From positions 1-64,000 of the forward strand of contig JAUIRK010000717.1 of NCBI GenBank assembly GCA_030549495.1: 64,000 nucleotides of DNA, in the 5' to 3' direction. The notes below the pieces were generated by a model, which was given only the letters and a program-made list of their open reading frames with translations, was not told the DNA's origin and made no database searches. Made by a program: the position numbers and the translations under genes. The DNA is from Nectonema munidae (Eukaryota; Nematomorpha; Nectonematoida; Nectonematidae). This document shows positions 1-12,045 of this stretch, in pieces (positions within the stretch are counted from its first letter, which is position 1; every line of letters begins with the position of its first letter).

Positions 1-387
1 AAAAAAATAGGAAACTTATTGCCATATATAAATTATGGATTATTAAATTTAAATTTTACTTGACAGAATAATTAATTATTTTTAGCATTATATTTAAATT
101 GTTTAAAATTTTAAAAATTTAATTATCCATTTTTATATTTGGACAAATGGAGAAGAAAGAATTTTTATTAGCATAAAATAATCTCATAAAAAAAATTTCA
201 CATTTGAGAATATGCTTGTATTTCAAGGGTCAGAAGACCGTAACAGGAATACTAAAAAAAACATTAAAATATTTTTTTTAATTGTTCATAAATGTTAAAT
301 CAACAATTAAACATAGTTAAAAATGAAATTGATATAAAAAAATTTAAATAAAAAAATCAAATTATATTAAATCATCACAAATTTGAT

Positions 388-3300
388 TCAATCTTTTTTC
401 AATAAATATTCATTCAGGCGTCTTTTCAATGTTGAAAGTGAAATATTCATAATTTGAAAATCTTGCAAATATTCATTCCAGATTTTAGTTATACGAAACT
501 TCAAACTTGACTGCGTGGATTTTAAGCGATATGATGGTATCTGCAAATTATACATATATCTTGGGGAAAAACATTCTGAATCGTGATTGAATGTGAAAAA
601 ATTGCTTATGGCCACAGGCAAATATCCATTAAAAAATTTCCAAGCCACAATACAAAGTTGTTTGATATAAATTTCTTTTATATTGAGCAAGTTGTTACTT
701 TTAAAAATTGAAAGAGTATGAGCTCGGAATGTCAGATTGGATACCAATCTTATACATTTTTTTTGAAGAGTATGAAAACTTAAGAGTTCCACAAAGCCCC
801 AATTGACCAAACTATAGGAAAGATGAGGCAAAACTAGTGATCTATATATATCCAGTTTAATTTTAGATGGAAGTGATCTGAATCGATATAAAATACCAAT
901 TACAAAACTAACTTTAGTGCAAATGTGTTTAATGTGCAGATTCCAATTCAATTTTTCACTCAAGATTAAACCTAAATAGTTATGAGATACTGATAAATGC
1001 AAATTGAGATTTTTCAAGAAGGTAGGCTGAGCCTTTTTCTTAGAAAAAAAACATATGAACAGTTTTAGAGTTATTAATTCCAAGTTCATTCACTGTACAC
1101 CAACCAAAAACTTTATTGACATTTTATCTATAAACAGACTCAATTGTTTTATTCTGAGCCAGAGAAACATTTAGGAGAAAGGAATAATGTATAAGAATAG
1201 TAAAATCATAATCAAAAGCTAAAAACTCTAACGAAGCGTTTGATTGAAATATGTCATTAATATAAATTAAAAAAAAGGAAGGGACCCAAAACAGAACCCT
1301 GAGGTACTCCTCTGGATACATGAATCAAATTTGAATAACTATCATTCGCAAACACTGCTTGTTTTCTGAATGACAAATATGATTTAAAAAATTTCAAAGT
1401 TCTTTCATCAAATCCATACTTTTCCAGCTTGAATAATAGTTTTTCATGTGATACTGAGTCGAACGCTTTTCATAAATCTAGGAACAATGCTAAAATATCA
1501 TCTCCAAAATCAAGATATTCATAAATTGATGTCAAGAAAAATGAATGTGCAAACGTAGTAGAAGAATTTTTCCTAAAACCGAACTGCTTTGAATTGAAGA
1601 GATTGTTTTGATCAAAATGATGAATTAATTGCTTGAGAATAATTTTTCCAAAAAGTTTTGAAATTATGCTAATCAAAGAGATTGGGCGATAATTGTTGAT
1701 GTCGTGTCTCTCACCTTTTTTTTTGTAGACAGGTATGCACTTACTAATTTTGAGACATGATGGAAAGAGCGAATTTTGCATGCAAGAATTAAAAGCTAAA
1801 AATAGTGGATATGCTATTTCATTTTCAATGAGTTTTAGGTGATAAGAAGAAATTCCATAAAAATCTTCACTTTTACTATTTTTCAAATTTTTAATGGCAA
1901 TGAGCACTTCCTTCAGAGTGATTTCTTCAAGTCTAAACTTCGAACTTTGAAAAGGAATGTAATTTTTCATTTCAGAAAAAGATGATTGAGGTACACGGCT
2001 AATAAATTAATTATTTATGAAATCACATAGATTTTGTTCATTTATGATTTGAATTAAAGATGAATGTTCATTCTTTTTAATCAATTTATTAATATTCTTC
2101 CAAACTTCTTTGCTATTTTTGTTTTCAAACAATCGTGCATAGAATTTTTCTTTTAAACTTCTCGTCATCTGCTTTACTTGTTGACAAAAGTGAGCATGTT
2201 GATTTTTTAAATCATAATTTATTTTATATTCACGGGTTCTTTTAATTTTAAAAAACACTTTATCCCTTTTCTTTATTAGAGTCAATAATTCTTCATTTAC
2301 CCATTCAGCAAATCTTTCTTTATACTTATTGAAATTTTTTGTTTTTTGTACTTTTTTAGCTTGATTAGCACAATAACTTAAACAATGATTAATTGTGTAA
2401 ATCATATTTTCTGGATCAGACTCACTTGTAAAATACCAACAAATTGAACGTAATAAATTCTGAAAAAAACTCTTATCAAATATGACTCTGGGAGATTTCT
2501 TATTTTTATGCAATTGATTTCGAAAGCTATGTTCAATGGTTGTAAAAATTGGAATATGGTCTGAAAAGGATGTTTGTATATTTTATCCCTTAAATTTTTT
2601 CTCACTTGATACAAATATATTATCTATCAATGTAAATGCTTGGTATCTCGTTGGTTTGGTGATTGAAGGTATGAAATGGTGTTGCATAAGCAAATTAAAA
2701 AAAAGGAAGAATAATTCTTATTATTATATTCGAGGAGGTTAATATTAAAATCACCAAGAATAATTGATCTGTTTGTGTTTGTTTTTCATCAAAAAAGTTT
2801 GAAAATTTTCAAAAAATTCATCCATATGATCGCTACCAAAAAGAGGCAATCGGTAAATATTGTGAAAAGATAAAATATTATTCTAAATTTTATTATATTT
2901 TGTTTTTCTAATGGAAAAAACTTCATAAAGATTTGACGAAAATTCACTATCCAAAATGTCAACATTATACTGTTCTTTAACGAAAAAGCATAAGGCTCCA
3001 TGTTGTGAAATTCTCTTCGGTTGAGAAAAAATCATGTAACCAGGTATATTATATGTAATATCATCCAACATCTAAGTTTCTTGCAAGGCTAAGACATCAA
3101 TGTAAACATTGTTTCTTTTTAATTATTTTAACATTAATTCAATATGATTGAATTTTGCTCGAATAGATTGAACTTTCATTGATAATATGTTAAAATTGAA
3201 AAAAACAGGAGATTTATCTTCATTTAATTTTAAAATATCAGATTTATGTAAATGAACATCATAACTTTAAGGCACGAGATCGACAGTTGGAGACATTATT
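388..3300 (-). mobile_element. Non-LTR retrotransposon (LINE) remnant with endonuclease and reverse transcriptase
   Basis: Read on the - strand from about 3300 down to 388, this is a degraded LINE ORF2. The upstream part (about 3071 to 2540) looks like an apurinic-type endonuclease: an ETW-like start, an IPGY motif and a downstream SDHIPIF motif. The middle (about 1970 to 1240) is reverse transcriptase with NYRPISLISIISKLFGK, a QFGFRKNSST stretch, FLDL, a VPQGSVLGP-like segment and a diverged catalytic box near 1225 (FDYDF region). The last part (1089 to 388) holds the RT thumb-like YLGLILSEKLNW region and ends at a stop. The reading frame is interrupted several times, so it is a dead copy. 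EN plus this RT type suits the Jockey/CR1/L2 group; the exact clade was not resolved. The 5' part is incomplete. Bases 1-387 are AT-rich and may be its 3' tail or flank. Confidence 0.85.
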
Positions 3301-5419
3301 CCGTGTTAGAAATATATAATACATGGATACTTATTTATGTCGCTTTATTAGAATCAAACTATATAAACATTTAAAATCTATTCAAAGAAATTTAGGTTTA
3401 ACGACCTTATTAATATATTTTCCAAAATTGTACATATTATGTAATTTTTATACATTTTATATATAGTTTGGTACATATTGTATATTTATATTGGCTCTTA
3501 GAGTACTTCATAATAACGAAATTTATTCAATTACTGAACTTTTTCTCCTTTTAATGCGTATTTAATTCCATATATATAAATTTAGGTATTATTTTTTTAT
3601 TCTTTATATTGCTCCATTTAATTTGAAATTAATTATGAAAAATAATAAATTTAGAAAGAAAAAGATTAGAGGGAGAAAAAGGTGTTTTTAGCTGACTAAT
3701 TCTTATAAAGTTTTATCTATATATTTTTTTCACTTTCTTTGACTAGTTACTAAAATTTATTTGTAATATTTAAAAAAATTCTTAAGTCAAAAAAGATAAG
3801 CATACATACAAGCTAAAGAATTCTGGGATTTTTCTATCATAATTCATACCATTTATAAATTCAAAAATGTTACTATCTGCTAATAAAAATTTAAAGAGTG
3901 ATTCTGTTTTAAGGAAATTTGAATAAAACAAAACGCGGTAAGTAAAGAATTGATTATTATAGTCCTTAAAAATAGTTTAAATTGAAAGAAATATGGGAAC
4001 TTGTCATAATAAGATTTTTTAACAATAACCATATTGTATGAATTGCTTAGTAATGCAAGTTTTAACGTAACAACATGGGAAGATATCTTGAAGAAGTGAT
4101 AAAAGGAAACAAGAAATGGTATTTTTATATTATGTACATGAGTGTCTGGCAAAAAAAACCGTCTGCACTCCTTTTCAATTATCTTAATACCATATCTTTA
4201 CTTATACATATTTAATCTTGGATATTCAATTTTATTATTTTTATATTTTTATTTATGAAAATTCCTTTGAATAGTTTGGAAATATTTTCATAATGCTTAA
4301 AATTATTCTTAGAAATTCTTAGTATAATAATTTTATTATCATGTAGTTATTGGGTATAACTTAGGGAATGAAATAGATAATTCCTATAAATTTAAGGTTT
4401 ATAGCAAATTTTAAAAATTTTAGACTTTCAATTTCTATTTAAAAACGCTAAGTTTAAATTTACGACTTCATACCTGCTTATTTTTAGTCCCAAGACCTAG
4501 ATACATTTGAAAAAAATGTGTAAATAAAATATGAAATATATATAAGATGAATATTTTCTGTGTTACTAATCTAGTTTAGTAACATTTATTTGCTAAAAAA
4601 TTTAAAATTTACTTTTATGCAACAATGCATATCAGTTGAGAGTAATCAATCCAAGTAATCCATTTATTTGATATGAATCAAACTTATTAATGAAATGAGA
4701 GGCTGAGAAAAATCTTTTATCTCCTAGCCAATATTTAATGGGATATCGCTGTTCTCCTATAATCTAGTCCTGGATAAACAATGTATGACTGTATTACCAA
4801 TGAGTCTTCTAATATAAGGCTTTCCCTATGGTCTTCAGAAGACAGCAATTTTTGACCCTCAAACACTGTTTCAGCTGAATCAAGAATTCTGTTCCCCGAA
4901 AAGGGCAGCATTTACGTCAAGAGAGGTTCCTCTATACCTCTAGCTACGTAACTTGTATAATTCAAAGAAAATGAATTAGAAATGCTTTGCAAAAGAAAGT
5001 GAATAATTATACAGAATAGAAAGGAAAAACACTCATATATAAGTAAAATTTTTACTATTTATTATTTTCTTACGGGATGCATCTCCAGTAAAGCCTTTTT
5101 CTTAATCGCTTCAACTCTGCTCTTTTTATATTAGTAAAGTCTTCTCTTGCAATCTTGACAATATTAGCTTGCTACTGTTCGGTTATCCAAGTGACATTTA
5201 TTAAAATATGGGACCTATTTTTCATTACTCTTTTAGATAATACATTTATCTTATTTTAGATACAATAACTTAGCCTGAATTCTTTAGCTTGTATATGTGT
5301 TTATTTTTTTTGACTTAACAAAAATTTTGTTAACGTTGTTATTTAGGCTGTTTCATTATATACTACTAAGTAGCATATACGATAACTATTATTTTTTATG
5401 TGCTTTTATCCTTCTTAAT
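3301..5419. other. AT-rich intergenic stretch, no gene recognised
   Basis: About 2.1 kb of AT-rich DNA with only short frames lacking family resemblance. A less AT-rich patch at 4730-4960 may be an old transposon piece, but I could not assign it. Confidence 0.5.
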
Positions 5420-5500
5420 CAGCGGTTCTCAACCGCGGCCCTGAGGGCCTCATGCGGCGCTCAACCTCTTGTTTTACGACTCACATAACTAAGTTGCAGA
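5420..5500. mobile_element. hAT-type terminal sequence (left end only)
   Basis: The segment begins CAGCGGTTCTCAACCGC followed by a GGCCCTGAGGGCC palindrome, a common form of hAT terminal inverted repeat (CAG.GGTTCTCAACC). I found no matching right end nearby, so the size of the element is unknown. Confidence 0.5.
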
Positions 5501-5725
5501 AAAAATAGGCTAACGATATCAAATTTCGTAAATTTATTGATTTATTATTTATGAATAATATGATTTATTAATTTTATGATATGTATGCAGGCAGCCATTT
5601 GAACCACAATATTTAAGAGTTAATTAAAACACGCTTTTTATAAAAACCCATTTTATGCTTTTTGTACGGTTGTTCACCCCAAACAATTAAATCGGTGCTT
5701 CACAAAGTTTGTTTCCTTTTCTTAT

Positions 5726-5898
5726 TTAGTCGTTGGTATTGCATCCAAGGCAAAAATATTCTTCCATACATTAAAGATGAGGGGGGTGTCCCGATCTGTA
5801 ATCGAATCCGTGATGACTGGATGAAGACCCTATGCTTCAACCATTATACCTTCCGTAATTTGGCACAGTTATTGGAGAAACATTTTATAAAGAATTAA
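5726..5898 (+). other. Coding-like segment of unknown identity
   Basis: After a possible acceptor (ttatttag at about 5719-5726) a frame reads on to a stop at 5896-5898. It has balanced amino-acid use, including ILPYIKDEGGVPICNRIR and a DDWMKTLCFNHYTFR stretch, unlike the Phe/Leu/Asn/Lys-rich random frames around it. It matches no family I recognise. It could be the last exon of an upstream + strand gene, an E(z) 5' exon, or a transposon remnant next to the hAT end at 5420. No donor in the phase needed for the next candidate exon (6171) was seen. Confidence 0.3.
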
Positions 5899-5918
5899 AA
5901 AAAATATTAGGTTCTTAA

Positions 5919-6043
5919 CCCATTAAGTACCATAGAAATCAGACGATATCTAAAAACGCAGACGAATATTCAAAGTCATTGAAAAAAGCAGACGAAGATG
6001 AAATTACTTATGTTCCCAAATGGGAGCATTGGTACTTAATGGG
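5919..6043. mobile_element. piggyBac-like TTAA MITE, copy 1
   Basis: A 125-bp element with inverted ends CCCATTAAGTACCA and TGGTACTTAATGGG, flanked on both sides by TTAA (5915-5918 and 6044-6047), the piggyBac target site. Its inside shares AATCAGACGATATCTAA with the copies at 11085 and 26743. Confidence 0.85.
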
Positions 6044-6170
6044 TTAAGCAAAGAAATAGTCCTAATGAGTTTACATAGAATTTTTTTCTAAATTATTCAA
6101 TTTTGTTTTGTTTTTTCATTGAATTCACATTTTATTTCTACAAATATGTTATAAATATATTTTTTTATAG

Positions 6171-6275
6171 GAAGTTTCAAAAACTTGACGATTCGCAAAT
6201 AATAAAAAAAGTTGCAGTTCGTTCAATACTTTCATCCATTATTTCTCATTCGAAAAAAGTTGAAGAAGATTCTAA
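6171..6275 (+). CDS. Candidate N-terminal exon of E(z), tentative
   Basis: This follows a good acceptor (tttttatag, AG at 6169-6170) and reads openly with a Lys/Ser/Val-rich, helix-like composition (FQKLDDSQIIKKVAV is part of it). A GT at 6276-6277 would end it in phase 0, which fits the phase-0 start of the next exon at 8685. It would need an upstream exon ending in phase 2, not found. Similarity to the basic helical N terminus of EZH proteins is too weak to claim, so membership in E(z) rests on position and phase. Confidence 0.3.
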
Positions 6276-6624
6276 AGTTGTACGAACTTTTATATCCACT
6301 TTTTAATTGATCTTACAAAAATATTTTATTATTCTAAAATGTAATTCTATATCATGATGTTTAATAACTGGTTGAAAATTTCTAAATACCAATAAATCGG
6401 AAAATTTCAGTGTTATAAAAGTTTTGATAAATTTAAGTTTGAGAAAGTTGTAGAGTATCCGGTCTTTAAAATTGGATTTTCTTCATAGGATAATTTATTT
6501 CTTATAAAATACAATTTAATGTTCATTGTATTTTCTAGAATAAATGAAATGAAGCTATATTTGGCATGGCCTATTTTGTATAAAAACATATATTTTATGT
6601 AAAATTTGGAGGAATATTTTATTA

Positions 6625-6715
6625 GATATATTTCTGATCAATCAAAATTTTGATTTACATTTTCTAAAGAGTAGCCATGATTATTGAAAAAATTAAATAT
6701 ATAAAGTGTTATGCG
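6625..6715. repeat. Dispersed repeat, copy shared with 54263-54345
   Basis: Shares ATCAATCAAAATTTTGAT, then a CATTTTCTAAA and TAGCCATG...ATTGA pattern, with 54263-54345 in the same orientation. The family is unknown. The 54-kb copy lies next to an inverted-repeat family, so both may be pieces of one transposon. Confidence 0.6.
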
Positions 6716-6770
6716 TTTAAAACTATATAATTATAAATTTTCAATGCAGTATATAATATAGACCCTAAGG

Positions 6771-8396
6771 CATGGGTTCTTAAACTTTTTCAGTCAGGAC
6801 CCCTTTGAGAATCTGGTATAACTCGCGGACCACTTTGAGAATCTGGTAGAACTCGCGGACCCCTTAGCCAGGAAAATACATATAAAAAGATGGCCTTTTA
6901 TAAAATGAGTTTATTTATTCAAATCTAATGAAATTTATAAATTCAATATATAAACACAAGAAACAATGTGAAAATGTAACATATTTGTATTTTGTAAATT
7001 AATTAAACCAAAAAACTTAATTTTGCTGGAAAGTTTTTTTTAGTGAGACGGATGCTGTTGCCTGAATAAGAAGAGGAAACTGTCGATAATGTTACACGTA
7101 TATAATCTCTGACTTCTAATCGATTTCTGTTTTTTGTCTTGATAGAAACGAGTGAAGAAAAACTCGTCTCACATAGGTAAGTGGTAGCAAACGGTATCAA
7201 AACACACATAATTTTTCTTTCAATAATAATGAAACTTCTACTCGAAGTTCAAACAGACGTTTCAAGATTTGTCCTCTTGAAAGCCACCGAACTTCTGTGT
7301 GGTAGAGAAGAACTTCATATTGTGCTCCCATTTCATGACAAAATCTTTTGAAAAGACGATGATTCACAGATTTGGATCTGATGGTTGACTTCACGCAAGA
7401 ATAGAAGACTTCTTTCAGAATTGGTTGCAGAGTCTTTGATGCCAATGCATGCCGATGTAAAATACAATAGGTGACAAAAGCCTGAGGAGCTTCTTTCTGC
7501 ACTAACGCAGCAAAACCAGATTTGTTGCCAAGCATTGCTGGTGCCCCGTCTGTACACAAAGAACCAAGATGTTTTTTTCCAATCGAAGTTGTGCTTAGCA
7601 AAGAAATTATTCACCAATTCCAAAATGTCGATGGCTTTTGTTGTTTCCAAAAGGGGTTCCTAGAAAAAGAATTCCTCTTTAAAAGCATCAATATGTATAT
7701 AACGAACAAAAATCAGAAGCTGGCTGCACTGTGCGACATCAGTACTTTCATCCAATATGGCGTGGCCGCCAGTTCTTCCATTACTTGCTTCAAAATATTA
7801 GGCGAAATGTCAACAATTCTTGAGTGAATTACATCGTTTTACAAAGGCACTGCTTCAATTTTTTTCCTCTATTTATAACCAATGTTTCTCCAATCGTATA
7901 TGCCATCTTTTGCTTAGCAATGCAATAAGCAAAAAACTAAAACTGGTCTTTTCTATTTTTTCATTACTAAAATTTTTTTTATAAAAAATATAATTAAAAA
8001 TGTTTGTCAGGGACAGTTAGATTTAGAGGTGAAACAACGCTAAGAATTTCTTAGCGCTAAACGCCTATTTTTCGTTAGCGATAAGCTTTATCGTAGCGTT
8101 TTAACAACTCTAATATTACCGCACTGTCCACTCGGGCTACAAGCCCAGTCCTGGTCCGTTAAGTTGAAATGATATAAAAATTTTCCAAAAAAAACTCAAA
8201 ATTTTTTTATTTAAAAGGCATAAATAAGCAAGAAAATAGATATTTATTTTTTTTTCAACCTAAAACTTCTTAAAAGTAATTTTTAAGTAATTCTAAAAAT
8301 CCAATGCTTGATTTTTTTACTTTGCAGCTCTGTGGCTTAATTTTTTAAAGGTAAATCTTAGTGACCTTAACGGAGACCCCAGTTTAAGAACCCCTG
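6771..8396 (-). mobile_element. hAT transposon (ZBED5-like transposase), degraded, with 8-bp target duplication
   Basis: The ends are CATGGGTTCTTAAACT (6771) and AGTTTAAGAACCCCTG (to 8396), inverted with one mismatch. They are flanked by the perfect 8-bp duplication CCCTAAGG at 6763-6770 and 8397-8404, as expected for hAT. The - strand (about 7650 to 7003) encodes transposase pieces of the ZBED5/SCAND3 type: CTDGAPAMLG, a GFAALVQKEAPQ stretch, HRHALASKTL, the EVRWLSRGQ motif and a C-terminal TYLCETSFSSL block. Several breaks interrupt the frame. Subterminal AATCTGGTA/AACTCGCGGACC repeats lie at 6810-6865. It sits upstream of, or in an early intron of, E(z). Confidence 0.9.
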
Positions 8397-8684
8397 CCCT
8401 AAGGTATAAGGTTAACTACAGATAATGTCAAAAACTTGATGAAAAATTTTAATTTTTGATTTTCATTGACAGTTTTGGCCATGAAAGGGCCATTCAACTA
8501 CGATGAAGGTATCAAAAGATGCAGCTATCGATTTTAGGAAAAGTCACGAAATTTGAAGGGATATGATTCCACCAATTTTGTACAATTAAATTTTTAGAGA
8601 GGGGGGGGGGCGTTTTGCGCCCCCACCACTAATAGGGTTAAGTGATCTGTGAATAGGGGTTAGATCGTATTTTAAATTTTTTAG

Positions 8685-8828
8685 GATTTCTACAAACTTA
8701 ATTTAAAAGAGCATTTCAATGCCAACTCTGCATTGGAAGCGATTAAAAGAGTGGAAGAAGAGGTTTGTAAAGATGCACTTTCTTATTTCATTTCTCATTT
8801 AGCCGATTTTTCGGATGCCAGAAAAAAG
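8685..8828 (+). CDS. E(z): E(z) exon, N-terminal region (weakly conserved)
   Basis: AG at 8683-8684, GT at 8829-8830, phase 0 to 0, 48 codons. Helix-rich and charged ([20 protein letters not shown]). It has no clear counterpart in human EZH2. Assignment rests on the open frame, phase and a 61-nt intron to the next exon, like other mini-introns of this gene. An earlier donor at 8763 would also keep phase 0. Confidence 0.6.
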
Positions 8829-11800
8829 GTTTACTATTCCTTTCCTTTTTCACTTAAATCGCAAATATATATTTTTTTGAAATGAACAGGTGTCTTTTTA
8901 TCATGGAAAGACTGGTTCTACAGTTTTCTGTTCGTTACAAGTTCTTCCTTTTGTTGAAAGTCTTCCATCTTCATCTTCTTGGTGTCCTATACAGCATAAC
9001 TATATGGTATTTTTACCTTTTTGTTTTTTACAATCCTTTACGTTTATATCCTTCGTGAAAAGATTTTCATTTATACTTTTTAATTTTTATTATCAGCTTT
9101 AAAAGCCTCAAGGTCCAGGGTTCCTATTTCTGAAAAGTACACCTGATTTCATTATCATCGTAAAAATCATTCTCACAAATTTTAAATTAACGCGCTAATC
9201 CAAGAGCATTTAGCAAAGGTAATGTAATGATTCAGTATGTTTATACATTGAGTGAGGTGACATAATTGCATCGCTTGTGCCGAACTATGAACAAATTTGA
9301 ATTGTTGCTAGATTCGAATCCAAAACCTTGAGCGCTAATAATTTTGAGGTCTAATTAGATAATGGATAGTGGGCCCCTGTCTAAATTTCTTGCAGTATAC
9401 TAGTCTTTAGCTAAGAAATAAAATTAAAAAACGCATGAATGCTTATACATATATATCTTTTTTATTTGCAAAATATTTCAAAGTAGTTTTATGATCTATA
9501 GCAGGCTTTTCCTACCTTTTTTGCTGTGGACCCCCTAAAATAAATTATAAGCCTCGTGGACCCGCAATTACGAAAGTTTAAGATTTTAGGTGTTTATCTT
9601 TTTTAAAGGAGTTATCTTGCTAGTAAGTAAAAGTATAGTGTAAAGCAGTAGTTAGTTTATGCAGAATTTTTTTCTTTTGAATTTAAAAAGTTCCAGCGTT
9701 TTATTTATAAAATTTATTTTACTAATATAGTCAACATTTTATTTAGGCGAGTACCAAAGGAAACCTGAGTTTGTTTTTTTATTAACAAGAATTGATATTC
9801 GCTGTTGTAGACGACTGAGACGTAACAATTTTAGGTTCTTTAATTAAAATGCTAGACTCGTAATTGTACGTATTTAAAAACGGGTCAAATTCTTTTTCTG
9901 AGATCTTAGTACATCACAGTCACAAAAATGTTCCCTTGACAACAAAGTCATCTAATAAGTTGTGAAGTTAATTAACCCACGGGCGGCACCCAAATAACAA
10001 TGCAACAAGATCTTCAATTAAATCAATGTATCTTCAACAAAAATTTTTTTTCAACTCTCCATGGACTCTCTGGATTTTTGTGGACCATTGAGCAGTGCCC
10101 GCGCTACCTATATAATTTTGGGGCACGTGCCCCCCCCCCCCCCCCCCCCCTCCGTATTAATCTTTGCCCCCCCCCCCCTAAAATTTTTGGTCTTGCCCCA
10201 TGCTAAAGGAAAAATAAATAAGCAAAAATTGTACACAATAATCTTATATAAATGCTGCTGTATGTGTATGTATAATATGAGATTTCTATAGGTTTTTATA
10301 CAGAAGTACTTCATGCTTTTCAGCAAAGTAATATAGGATATAAAGTAATTATGAAAAGTAATTATAAATTTTTTGCAAATGTGTTTCTTTGCCCCATTTC
10401 AGCCCCCTTGAAATTTAGCTTTAGCGCGGGCACTGCCATTGAGGATCTAAATGTACCCCGTTGAGATAACCTGGTCTATAGTTATGACGATTTCATTTTC
10501 TATAGCCACTCTTAGAAAACAAAAAGGCTTCAAATAGTTACTTTGTCACTGCTTGCACGGGCCCATCAATTTTCTGGACCCAATTTGGTTATATAATATT
10601 CTTAATTATTAATATTCTGGCTCAAATATGCTCATAACCAGCCATGAGAATCTAGATAATCTTTCATGCCCTCTTTAAAATAATTACAGGTTTCATCTTG
10701 ATTTTTTATTTTTAAAATTTCTGAACATTTTTTATAATTGTTTTCTTTTTCTAGATAGAAGATGAAAAGTATTTGCATAATATCCCATATTTAAATGACA
10801 CGGACTTTGTATTTTTATCCGATTTGATTGGCTGCTATGATGGCAATGTTCACTCAGATGCATCACAAAATAATTCTTTTTTCGCAATCACTGACGAAAA
10901 TCTTCAAGAACTGTTGTTAAGATTCAAAAAAGAACTTTTGAATAATGGATTAAATATGGGTGCGTTATCTTACTTTTAGTTCTTCTAATTTTCTCGGTAT
11001 TTCAGCTAAGGGATAACTTTTTTAACCCTCTTTAAATATGCTTTGAAGACAGAAAATATGCTCTCTCTCCAATCCTACTATTAACCTGTTAACGACCACA
11101 ATAATCAGACGATATCTAATGTAAAGCAGATTTGTATTAAAGAGCTTTGATAAACGCAGACTATTTTATTTTTGTAAAGTCGACTCTGGGCGTTAACGGG
11201 TGAAGCTTTCCCTAAAAATCGTACTAAACCTATCCTTTTTGATAATAATGGTTATCGAACCTTAATCTCTGCTGAATATCTAATAAATGACGATGGTAAT
11301 AGTAAAGTTATTACAACTTTTTCCGCCATTTATCAAGTTTTTGTGAAAACGTTAAATTCTTTTCATATTAAAGTTAACGATAATATTTGATTATTTAAAA
11401 AAACATTTATTAAGTGTGAGTTTGCAAATCATTTACAAACATTTTATTGATCAATTCAAGAATCAGTATCTTGTCTTCTTATTTCTAAATTTAGTGTCAC
11501 TAAATGCACAAAAATACGAATTTTTAGAGAACCGGGATTTTTATGTCAAAATTTCAGGTATTATATGACGTAATGTGAGTTGTAAATGATTAAAAATTAT
11601 ATAGATAGATAGAGATATTTATTTCGCTTTACCATATATTAGCCATTTTTTATCCTTACCAAATTAGTCTTGGACAAATAATAATTAATAGTTCTGCATA
11701 ATGCTTTATTCCTGCGCTCTTAAAATTAGGTTACGTACATGCTGGCAATGGGGAATTTGTTGGTGTAAAGTGCGAAATCTATATATATCAATAAATGAGA

Positions 11801-12013
11801 TGAAATTTACGACGCTTTTTGCAGTATTTGTAGTATGTTTACATTCTATATCTAATGTCATTGCTCGATTCTGGAGTGTGATGATTGTTCATGGCTAATC
11901 TGAAGAGCCATTACTAAGTTAAGTATTTTATGTCTAAAGTAGATGTGGAATTTTATTTTCATCTCTTATTTCTACATTAAATTCAAACTGTAGAATTATT
12001 TTTTCTATTCACT

Positions 12014-12045
<32 letters not shown>

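Noticed and set aside
10000-10326. Overlapping proline- or glycine-rich frames
   Set aside because: Produced by the C-runs of the nested hAT MITE.
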